Positions 36,716-46,480 of a DNA stretch of 64,000 nucleotides are shown here, in pieces; position 1 is the stretch's first letter; the number at the start of each line of letters is the position of its first letter. Made by a program: the position numbers and the translations under genes. The notes under the pieces were generated by a model that worked only from the letters and a program-made list of their open reading frames with translations, had not been told where the DNA came from and made no database searches. This stretch comes from Hippophae tibetana. Its lineage: Eukaryota; Streptophyta; Magnoliopsida; Rosales; Elaeagnaceae. The stretch covers positions 60,779,275 through 60,843,274 of the forward strand of contig CM072802.1 in assembly GCA_037013495.1 (NCBI GenBank), read 5' to 3'.

Positions 36716-36886
36716 AATTGAATATATTTAAAATATATTTATTAATCTTAAATACAATGAATGATAATACAAGTATAAATACAGGAAAATAAGAATCCTC
36801 TTTTTAGAAAAAGTGATTTTAAGAAAAGTATATTAGTTGTAGTTGATAAAGTATATTAGTTGTGTACTAACAGTGATTTATTAACA
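36716..36886 (-). repeat. 5' LTR of the Copia element at 31120-36886
   Basis: This 171-bp LTR partners 31120-31319 and touches the primer-binding site directly. It is shorter because of a deletion in the region with repeated agttgt and agtatatta units. Confidence 0.85.
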
Positions 36887-36891
36887 AAAGA

Positions 36892-37261
36892 GAATTCATT
36901 AATTTTTTTAGAAAATCATGTTATATGAATAAGTTTTGTAAAAATTTATGATGTGATTTGAGTTAAATTTATTTCATAACAAAAATTTCTAAAACCATTT
37001 ATAGACTTGTAACAAAATTACATTAAAAATAAAGAATGTTTCATAAATCATTTACATATCCTTGTAGTAAAATTACACACTTATATATAACATATCTAAC
37101 TTATTGTAAATTTTTGTGAAGCTTAATACTATATTAGGTGGTTAGAGTAAATTTTATCAGTCATATTACCATATATCCGGTGAGGGTAAACATTTTGTAA
37201 TTTTTTAAAATATTATTCGCAGTACGTGAAAATAGGTCCTACTTATGTAGCTGGATAGGAA

Positions 37262-37300
<39 letters not shown>

Positions 37301-38500
37301 GATTAGAAAAATAAGACAATTTGAGGGCCAACAACCGAAATTTATACGTTAGCCAATGGCGAAGAAATGTAATTCTTTTATGATTAAAAAAATTATTAGA
37401 ATCATATAAATTTATATTTATATTTTTAATTATATTAATTTTAATGAGCTACGTACGTGATCCAATAATTTTAAAAATAAAAAATTAATTAATTTTTAAA
37501 ATATATAACATTATAATTAATATAAATAAAAATATATTATAAAACTTCCGAATTCTCAAAGTTAGATGTGTCATAGTCTTATCGACATTGCGGCTGATAA
37601 TCAATTTAATTTTGACTAATGTACTGCCTGGCTGCTTACTTTCGTTTTTAAAAATATCACAAAATAATAATTTTAAAATTTATAATAATAAAAATAATAT
37701 TTAAAAATATTAAATAAAATTTAATTAATCTATCAATTTAAACGAACATAAAATTTTTGATTTGAGAATTTTTTTCAGAAAAATATAAGTGGTGTAAAAT
37801 GGTAAAAATCGGTATCTATACATTGTAAATAATAAATAATTTTTAAGATTATAAATATTAGTTTCTTTTAAAAAAAAGAAAAGAAATAATAATGTCAACA
37901 ATGTTCAATTGTTATTTGTCTGGACAGTCCGGTGGAAATCGCAATCCAATTATAAAATCGTTTTTTATTTTTTATTTTAGTATAATTCCATCCCTTTTAT
38001 AATCTTTTTTTTTTATATATATTTTTAATCTTTTATTCATATGACTAAGAGATAAAGAAAATCTTATATATCAATCCATTCCATTGAACCTAAAAAGTGG
38101 TTCCGAGTTTAAAACGTGATCTAAAAGAAAGCTGAAAATTCCAAAACGAAACAACAGCTAAGCTTTAATCTGGAAAACAAAACAGCGGCGCAGCGTTTTC
38201 TTCTAATGGGGATCGTGGCTCGGCCTCGTGGATTTCCTTTTACAGCAACGTGGGTTAAAAAATAAAAAAGAAGAAAAAAAGCATTTTCCACGTGCAAAAA
38301 AATAAAATAAAAAAAGAAAGCTTCGGCTGCATTCTCTTGTAGTTATTGTTTGGTTGATGTAGTTGCGGGCGTTACGTGTTTGAAGTAGCTTTCACAATTA
38401 AAATGCAAATTGATGTGGGACACAGGTTTCTTTAATTAAATCAAGTATTGCTCTTTACACCTATCATATCATCCTCTGTCGGTCCGTAATCCATATTATA
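36892..38500. other. AT-rich 5' flank of the JAZ-like gene
   Basis: No gene is seen. A (TA)n microsatellite lies at 37265-37299. Toward the gene the sequence is less AT-rich and carries ACGT-core motifs: aacgtgg at 38259-38265, CACGTG at 38289-38294 and tacgtgt at about 38374-38380. Confidence 0.5.
38289..38294 (+). promoter_or_regulatory. G-box upstream of the JAZ-like gene
   Basis: CACGTG lies about 340 bp before the start codon. A related site, AACGTG, lies at 38259-38264. MYC2-type factors bind these sequences and switch on JAZ genes in known plants. Control of this gene by MYC factors is therefore a reasonable inference, not something the sequence proves. Confidence 0.5.
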
Positions 38501-38526
38501 AATGTGTGTTTTAATTAATTTCCATT

Positions 38527-38536
38527 TATATATAAA
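38527..38536 (+). promoter_or_regulatory. TATA box of the JAZ-like gene
   Basis: TATATATAAA lies about 95 bp before the ATG at 38630. The position fits a 5' UTR of about 65 bases. Confidence 0.5.
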
Positions 38537-38629
38537 CTAATCACAATCCTATCTTTCATCACTTTCATTTCAAACTTAATTAATACTCTTCATCTGCCAT
38601 TTTTACTTGTTTCAGAGTTGGGCTTCAGG

Positions 38630-40425
38630 ATGAGAAGAGATTATTGTAATTTAGAACTCTGTCTTTTTCCTCCCTCTTGCTCTCCTTCAAACGACACTGA
38701 TCATTATAAACAACACCAACAGTACACCACCATGTGAGTCTAATTTCTATATTCACTTATTGGCTTTCATTTACATCTACTTGAATATATCTAGCTAGAT
38801 AATAAATAAAGTCTGTGGATATCGATCGATCACTTTTATATTAATTATAATATTGCTGATCATTATTTTCATTAATTAATTTCTTTATAATATACGTACG
38901 TGGGTATAGGATGAAGGATTCAAGTTTCAACTTATCAAGAGCAGAAACAGCTAACGACAATTTTCTACAATGGAAACTTAGCCAATCTGATCACACAGAG
39001 ATTCAGGTAACTTCATGCCAATTTTAATAATTAATAATTCCAATTTCTAATTTTTAATTCTTTAATTTTAAAGTTAATTTAATTTCAACACTCTTTGGAA
39101 AAGAAAAAAAATTGAAAGATATGAGTTTTAGAGGGTTTAATTTTTTTTTCATTTTTTATTACTCTCTCAGATTTAATTAATAGCTCAAATACTACTAATT
39201 TTGAAGAACTTAAATTATTTTTATTCTTTATTTTATTATAATTAGAATATCAATTCCAATACATTCATTTGCAAACAACAAAAATACAATAAAATAAATC
39301 TTAGTTTTTTAGCTTCAAATCGTTTTTTTTTTAATTTGATGACTTTTATTCTCATTAGTTAACACAACTACCATAAAATATTTTAAAAAAATATTAAAAA
39401 TGTGACATTTACTCCTAACAAACTTGATCTAAAATATAACACATACCACCTATACTTAGTTAGAAAAAAAGAGAGGAAAAAATAAGAGATACCAAACATA
39501 AATGTAAAAATTGTAATTGATATTAAATGTTAAGTTTTTTTCGGTTCCATATCGGTCAGAAATTTATTAACAATGCAGTTTATAAATTTAAATAACTCTT
39601 AATTCAATCAGATTTTATTGGGTTGAATTAAGTTTGAATTTTAAACATAATATCATGATTTTTGGAAACTTGAGTTTTATCCTTAATAGTTTCATCGTCG
39701 CTTCGTGAGATCATCTCTATCTGTGTAGGAGGTTGTTAAGTGTTTCTTTTTAATCCCACATTGACTAGGAGTTGTAAACTTAAACAACTCTTAACTCAAT
39801 GGGATTTTATTAAGTTATATTAGACCTGAATTTTTAACATTAAAAAATATTTTTAAAAAATAAATATATGTGCTAATAATATATATATATATATATATAT
39901 ATACTTCGTTTTGTTCTTTGCAAATCTTAAAAAAAATTGACTTGAGTTTTGTGTTTTAAAAATCCAAATTAACTTACTTAGACTTATAAAACTAATTAAT
40001 CAGTTCAATTGATTTTGATTTTATTGTGTTCATTAAAAACTCTACAACTTTACGTGTGTTAATTAAAATATCATTACTTGTTATATTAAATATTTATTTT
40101 TTCCTTATCGTTAAGTCGATAACTTTGCAAACTAAACGAAAAATTAATCCGTATGTGTTTGATACAGGTAAGAGCAATACTTATGCATGCAAGTAGAGAA
40201 ATGGAGGAAAGGCTAAAAACACCAACACGATCTGAGTCATCTTCTTCACTAATAAGTATTAAAGGTTTGCAGCTTAATAATGAAGATGATATGTGTACTA
40301 CTCTAACTCCAACTCCAACTCCAACTCCAACTAATATTTCTAGGCTTTCCATGAAAAGATCCATTCAGCGGTTTCTTCAGAAGCGTAGGCATCGGGTTCG
40401 AGCCAATTCCCCCTATCAACACTAG
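38630..40425 (+). CDS. JAZ8-like: JAZ-like repressor (JAZ8/TIFY5 type) without a clear TIFY core
   Basis: Three exons, 38630-38733, 38910-39006 and 40168-40425, give 459 bp and 152 aa; GT-AG junctions and phases close. The N-terminus MRRDYCNLELCLFPP holds an LxLxL EAR motif (residues 8-12), which in JAZ8 recruits TOPLESS co-repressors directly. Exon 2 ends SDHTEIQ and exon 3 starts VRAILMHASREMEER, the end of the TIFY/ZIM domain. The TIFYxG core that should precede them is replaced by FLQWKLSQ. The C-terminus has a Jas motif, SIQRFLQKRRHRVRANSPY, but no LPIAR degron before it. In JAZ8 that absence makes the protein resist COI1-driven breakdown. A (CCAACT)n repeat near 40306 encodes Pro-Thr pairs. 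It probably acts in the nucleus to hold MYC-type activators silent. Confidence 0.85.
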
Positions 40426-40699
40426 CTAGTTAGCTTAACATATTATAATGTTCAATATTTATATTTTCAAATTAATTAGCTAGCACAGAACAATTTTCTT
40501 TAACTTCTTTTATTAATTTATGGGAGGACACTCACATGAATCTTTGTAAAGAATTATTGCCATTAAATGATTATCTATTGGTGTGGTTTTACTTACATAC
40601 CTTGTAATAATTACAATTTTTCTACGAAATATATTAGGTATAGTTTAATTTTAAAAAAATGATGGAATACACCAATCTTTAACCAATGTCATATTGTTT
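40426..40699. other. 3' flank of the JAZ-like gene
   Basis: This is probably 3' UTR and terminator sequence. It has AT-rich runs and aataatt stretches but no clear AATAAA signal that I would defend. Confidence 0.4.
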
Positions 40700-41355
40700 T
40701 ACTTTCAAAAGTGGATTCACCGAGGCATATGTCACAGTTGTGCCTTATTAGCTTGTGTAATACATTGTACAAAGTTATTCCAAATACTTCTACTAACTAG
40801 TTGCAATGGTAGGTCCACAAAAGGGCTAGTTAGCCTCTCAAATAATGGAATGCCTAGCAAATTTATCTATCTAAAATAGTATTGAAAAATTCTTACCAAC
40901 TAATCACCTAGACTCTTTCAAAAGAGTAATGATGATGCAAGCTGGGTCAGATTAAAGAACAAACATAATAACTTTGTGGAGCTTCTTCTAGACCCAAATA
41001 CTACTAGGAAAACTTTCTTAACAAGGATTCATTTAAGAGACTAAGATCTCACAAACCAAGACCCCCTTTTATCGAAGGGCCGATAAAAGTCCCTCCAAAT
41101 AATCTAAACCAATTTAAGTCAATCAGTTTTCCCTAACAAAAAAAAATTGCAAATGGTTTTTGTGAATGCATCTAGAATAATTTTTGGCCATTCATATATA
41201 TTGGAAAAGAATATAGAAACATGATTTGAATAATAAGAGTGATCACACATTTATGCCCTACTAAAGAGAGGGTGCAACCCTTCCACACATCTATATTTAT
41301 ACGAATTTTATCTGCCAAACCTTGAAACCAATGTTTCCTTGGAGCCTCTTGAAAT
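40700..41355 (-). pseudogene. LINE (L1-type) ORF2 fragment
   Basis: The minus strand holds the region after the reverse transcriptase of a plant LINE. It reads KHWFQGLADKIR, WKGCTLSLVG, GGLGL and LSLLNESLLRKFS, then GIPLFERLTSPFVDLP and SIWNNF, which resemble the zinc-finger region at the C-terminus of these proteins. Stops and frameshifts are frequent. The polymerase core and the poly-A end are absent. It adjoins the gag of a Tat/Athila element at about 41355, which marks a junction between two elements. Confidence 0.7.
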
Positions 41356-42014
41356 AAAGTGTAGTGATATTATTTACCTTATGCATTCCGGCTACTCTTC
41401 TTATGGCTATTATTATGTCAATTAACCATTGACAATTATTACTAGACATTTTCTCAAGTAAATCATAGGCTTAATTGTAAGATTTGGCTAGCAAAACTCT
41501 ATTACTATATCCATCAACAATAGTTCTTGATTAAGCATTGAGACCATTTTAAAAAGTCTCCATTTGAATCCAAGAAGGAATACCATGATGAGGACACTTC
41601 CTTATCAATTCCTTGAATCTTTCCCATGCTTCATATAAAGATTCTTCTTTGTATTGTTGGTAAGAAATAATGTTATTTCTAAGATTGGCATTCTTTGTTT
41701 GGTAGGAAATATTTCATCAACAATTTCTCCACCAAGTCATTCCAAGTTGTAATGAAATCAGGTAGAAAAGAGTTTAGTCAAGATTGAGCAAGGTCTCATA
41801 AAAAGTAAGAGAATAATCTAAGCCTAAATGCCTCCTCAGTCACACCACTAAACTTAAATGAATTTATAACTTCAATAAACAATCTGAGATGAATGTTCAG
41901 CCCTTCAAACGTAGGTATTTCATATTCATTCATACCTCTATCTCTATCATCTATCAAAAGCATCTAATTGTTCAAGTTTAGCTCATTATTGTTTATGTCT
42001 AATGGGTTAGCCAT
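41356..42014 (-). pseudogene. Tat/Athila-type gag pseudogene
   Basis: The start MANPLDINNNELNL lies at 42014, with an early stop soon after. Then come YEIPTFEGLNIHLRLFIE, EESLYEAWERFKELIRK, CPHHGIPSWIQMETF, KSYN, AYDLLEKMSSNNCQW and VAGMH. These are in the order of the retrotransposon gag domain of Tat/Athila Gypsy elements. Several stops and at least one frameshift break it. In a live element gag forms the particle that packages the RNA. The downstream pol is missing, replaced by the LINE fragment. Confidence 0.85.
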
Positions 42015-42340
42015 TTTTTTTTCTCTTGGGTGACAACTTGTTGTTTCCTTATTGACTTTAAAGTACGCTTAATTTTGAGATATAAAGGAAATATTTTTTC
42101 TCTCACAAATTCTCCTTATGCAATAAACTCAAATGTATTCCTAAAATCACTAAAAGAGATGTCTAAATTAAAAATAAATAACTAAATAAATAAATTAAAA
42201 TTTTAAAAAAATAAAATAAAATAACTAAAAGAAATAAAGAAATAAGTGAGTAAAAATAAATAAATTAAAATTAAAGTAAAGTAAATAAAAATAAATAAAT
42301 AAAGAAAATAATAATAATAATTAATTTCTAATATTAATAA

Positions 42341-42357
42341 TCCCGACAACGGTGCTA
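42341..42357 (-). other. Primer-binding site of a Tat/Athila element
   Basis: On the minus strand this reads TAGCACCGTTGTCGGGA, a decayed form of TGGCGCCGTTGCCGGGGA, which is the usual primer site of Tat/Athila elements. It sits between the LTR at 42364 and the gag start at 42014, which fixes both the family and the orientation. Confidence 0.8.
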
Positions 42358-42363
42358 AAAAAT

Positions 42364-43895
42364 TGATCGTTATACAAATTATGTGTACAATAAATACGCA
42401 AGTATACGTATCGTCACAAGTATACGTATCGTCACAAGTAATATAATGATAAGAAAAGATCGTCCACGGATATAATTTTGTTAGAAACTAATTTTTAAAA
42501 CTAAAAAAAGTAAAAATCAATTTTTTGTGTTTTTATATTATAAGGAACCAAAATTAAAATAAATAAAATTAAATATCAATAATTAATTAAATTAGATTTG
42601 GTAACTAAGAAGACATATAAGAAAATATTTAGGAGTATCTAATCCCCAATTTTCTAAACATGTGAATAACTAAAATCTCACAATATAATTATCAATTAAT
42701 TACATGATCAATTTAATCTAAACTAACATGTATTACTCTCTCAAATAAACTACACACCATATAGTAATTAATTTAATAATAATCTCATGACAATTATGGA
42801 TTACATATATAAGAATCATACATCTCTACCTAGAAACTATACATGTTATTTAATTAAAACAAATAATTAAATAATTCTCTCAAATCTATTTAATTGTCTA
42901 TATAGATAAATTGTTGGCCAAACAATTAATACCATAAAAATCAAATTAGAAAATATAATTAATTAAATTATAATTATAATTGAGGTAAAATATTAGATCA
43001 TCAAATAGTAAAACTTGGGTTCATAAGATCCCTAGATCATTAAATTAAGTAGACATAATTTTGTCCATAAAACTCATATTTTTTATAAAGAAAGACATAA
43101 AAATGGATTAAAAAAATAAAAGAAGAAGAAATACAATGAATATCTTGAGTTGTACTGTTAATCTCCTTTTGAATCTCCACCAAAATTGTATTCTCTCTTG
43201 AATTTTTTTCTATTTTAGCTCCAAAAATTGATCAAAATTATGCTAATAGCGGCTTCTTAAGGTTTATGGGATGATTAGGGGCTTAAATATAACTCAGGTG
43301 CATCTGAATTGTCAGATTAGTTTTAGATGAAGGGTTGAGATTAAAACAAGCAAAATTAACAATGCGAGATGTGACACACAGAATTTATTAGGTAAATCAG
43401 AGCGTGACACATAGTAGAAGAGACTGGTCCAAGTCAACGCATGTTAAGTCAACGCCATGTGGTGTAACGTGATTCTCGGATGTAGATGGCATGATGCACT
43501 GGTGGATTGTGGGGAGTAATCACGTGACGACATGTGGAGTATTGTTTGGCAACGTTCCAAACTCGGATTGAACGGTGTGCTAACACGTGGCATGCATTTC
43601 TTCACTCCTCACACGAGGAAATTTATAATTCGTTGTCCCTGCTTGCATGACATTAGTGTAGCTTGACTAATCAGCTCATCTACTTACATGGCAAGTCATA
43701 TGGTAGTTTCTGATTGATTTTGTGTTAAAAATTTATAAAAAATTCTTAAAATATCCTAAAAATTATATTTTCTCCCATTTTCACTAAAAAGTTTATATGT
43801 TAATATTTTAGCCCCAAAAAAATTATTTATTAAATAAAACAAATAAATATTAAGTAAAAAAATATAATAATGACTTTTTTTTCGTAAATTCATCA
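42364..43895 (-). repeat. 5' LTR of a Tat/Athila element, family A
   Basis: This 1532-bp LTR reads TGATGAA...GATCA on the minus strand. It is the reference copy for family A, with relatives at 7482-8938, 56439-57987 and 59894-60998. A partial duplication of gtatacgtatcgtcacaag occurs at 42402-42440. Several ACGTG motifs lie at about 43470-43590. The partner 3' LTR is not in the window in the expected place, so the element is truncated. Confidence 0.8.
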
Positions 43896-45140
43896 CCATG
43901 AAATATTACTCTATGACACACTCTTAATAAAGTAAATAAAGGATTTTTTTCAAGATTACCACATGTCCCAAGATAGGAATATATAAATAAAAGCCTTATA
44001 TAACCTGAATGTTCGATGAGTAGGCACGATTGAAACTAAGAAATTAATTAGCATATAAAAATGGATTGGTGCCATAATTGGGAGAATAAATCAACAAAAA
44101 ACACTTATTTTTCACCAAGGTCCAAGGTAGTTACTTAAAAAATCTTTTACTATACAAAATAATAGCATAGATAAAGGATTTCCTTGACGGAACTCCCTAG
44201 AGTATGAAATATATTCTCTGGGTGAATCATTAACTACGAACAAAATTTCTAAAATATTTTAACTATTAATAATTTTTGCTTAATTGATAAAAAAATTACT
44301 TAAAATAATAAACTATGAAAAAAATAATAATTATTTATATTTCTTAAGATAAATAACCTAATATTAATACTAAAAGATAAGTAATTATAATATAAAATTA
44401 TTAATATTTTAACTTGTAATAATTTATTATATATAGTTGATAAAAAATTAATTCTTAAATAAATTATTCAAGAATAACTAATAACAATAATAATCATCAT
44501 TCTAAAATTACAGGTAATTTAGTCATAATAATAATATATATACTCAAAAAAATAAATTAATATTTTATAAATGTCATTGGTTCTACCTAATTTATTAGCA
44601 AAACTCGAGAACCCAAAAAAAAAAAATAGATATGTTGGTAGTGTTGATACTCAATGATTATAAATAGAAATACTCTAAAAAATATTGTGAGATATAATAA
44701 TGGTTTCATTTTTATTCGTATGATACTTTGATTAGGTAGAATAATTTCTATTATTAATAAAAATGGATATATTTAGTCTTATATTATTAAAAATAAGTAT
44801 TTTAATCTTATAATTACTTAAAATCATGTAATATTAGTATTAAAATATATTTTTATATTAAAATGTCTTATTTTCATAAATTATGGAATTAAAGTAACAC
44901 ATACATAAAGTATGGGACTAAATTTACCCATATATATATAAAGTGTCTTTTAATTACTAAACATCATATTTTTGTTATTTTTACCTAAATATTCATTGCA
45001 TTATATTTTATTCTTATACTTATCCCTAATTTTTAACCCACAGGAAATAATTGATAAACCACAACAGTTTTCTATTTATATATATATATATAAGCAACAT
45101 ATAGCTTTATGAATAGTGTTACTACCTAATTGTCTTCCTT
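43896..45140. other. AT-rich spacer upstream of the PYL pseudogene
   Basis: No gene or clear repeat is seen. A (TA)n run at 45077-45092 lies about 50-65 bases before the first ATG of the PYL relic and may have served as its TATA region. Confidence 0.45.
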
Positions 45141-45758
45141 ATGTTAAACCAGTACAAATATTTCAAGTCGCAATTGATGTTCTTCAACTCAAATATTATT
45201 CGTCAAATCCAAAACCAAAACCAACAAACCCAATACTACTCTTTAGAAATAACAAAGACCCAAACCATGATAAGGCAGTACCATACACCCAATAGTCTCT
45301 TACTGACTCAGTGTAGCTCTAGCTTGGTTCAGATCATAGACGCACCACTTCCATTAGTTTTGTCCATAGTTAGCCAATTTAGTAAGCCATAAGCGTACAA
45401 GAAGATAAAGACCTGTACAATTTGTTTAGGAATGGTAGCATTGGTAGTGTTCGTGAAGGTTTTGCCAGCTGTGTTCAGCTTAGAAAGACTGAACCAACTT
45501 GATCATGATATGCATGTAATGAATTTTAATATAGTCGGTTGTGAACACAGGCTTACTAATTATACTTCTACAATTACAGTACACGAGGAGGAAGGTGATG
45601 AAGACATTTATGGTAAAATGACGGTGATAGAATCGTTTGTGGTGGATGTTCCAGCTGGGAATAGTAACGAAGAAACGTGTGTTTTTGCTAATACCATTAT
45701 TAAATGCAACCTGATCTCTTCGGCTAAGATTGCTGAGAAGAAGGATACTAATTGCTAG
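45141..45758 (+). pseudogene. PYL4-like: PYR/PYL abscisic-acid receptor pseudogene (PYL4-6 type)
   Basis: The sequence is intronless, as expected for the PYL4-6 group. It reads YHTPNSLLLTQCSSSLVQII, then DAPLPLVLSIVSQFSKP, a TAA stop at 45390-45392 where the family has Gln, and then AYKK. Between about 45405 and 45465 the family's GDGNVGSVRE block lies in another frame, and roughly six codons are missing, including the SG of the SGLPA gate loop. The original frame then resumes with LPAVFSLERL, HVMNFNIVGCEHRLTNY (the latch His-Arg-Leu is kept), VVDVPAGNSNEETCVFANTI and CNLISSAKIAE. The start codon could be 45141 or 45267. Living members bind abscisic acid and then block PP2C phosphatases. This copy cannot make a normal receptor. 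Confidence 0.88.
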
Positions 45759-46480
45759 CAATTCAAATCTGCGTTTCAGTTCCTCGAAACTTCTCTATTT
45801 ATATAAAAAGGATGGAATACAGTTTTAGTCCATTTATTTATAAGTTCAAGATTACTAGTCATGAAAAATGAGTCATAAAATGGCAAACATTACTATAGTA
45901 TAAATTTTTTTTCCCTACACAAACAGTTGGTAGGATTCATCCATTGGTCATTTAGTGTTTTTCCCACCACTCAAAAACTCAAACTTTCACTTATTTCCTT
46001 CGTGTCATTTTTGAAACTTAGAAAAGCAGATAAATTAGCTATTATTCTCTTATTTTTTACCATGAAAATCATTAAATAATATAAGATATTAAAGTTTATC
46101 ATTAATCACCACCATTTTAACAATCAATGTGACAAAATAATACTGATTAAAAACAAATAGACTAAATAACACCTAAAGACTAATCAAATGAATTATTTTG
46201 ACTCTTTAACCTACATAAAATATGATTTTGTTTGTACAATTTTAGCGAATCGTGACGTTAAGGACAGAAGTGATTTGGCAAAATCAATAACATAATCAGC
46301 TAACATTACAAAATCTCATAGCACAACAGCGAGAAAAAAAGAAAAAGAGGCAATGCACAGGCACATTACAAAGAATGCCCAAACTTAAGCCACGGAAAGA
46401 AAGGATTCAGAAGCTGTGAAATCAGGATGGTCTGAATAGACAGAACAAAATGCTTTTCATTTGTTATCCCAGTGACTTTA
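45759..46480. other. Spacer between the PYL pseudogene and the AATF gene
   Basis: No open frame is supported. The part from about 46260 to 46480 is likely 3' UTR of the AATF gene, which runs on the minus strand. Confidence 0.45.

Larger units (their letters stand above)
31120..36886 (-). mobile_element. Copia retrotransposon with a nested solo LTR
   Basis: The LTRs lie at 31120-31319 and 36716-36886. The primer-binding site TGGTATCAAAGTAGG is the complement of 36701-36715, and the purine tract GATGGGGAG lies beside the 3' LTR. With these boundaries an exact 5-bp repeat, aaaga, flanks the element (31115-31119 and 36887-36891). It contains the 1632-bp family C LTR at 32192-33823, so the original element was about 4.1 kb. 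The short size reflects an internal loss of the second half of integrase. Confidence 0.9.
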
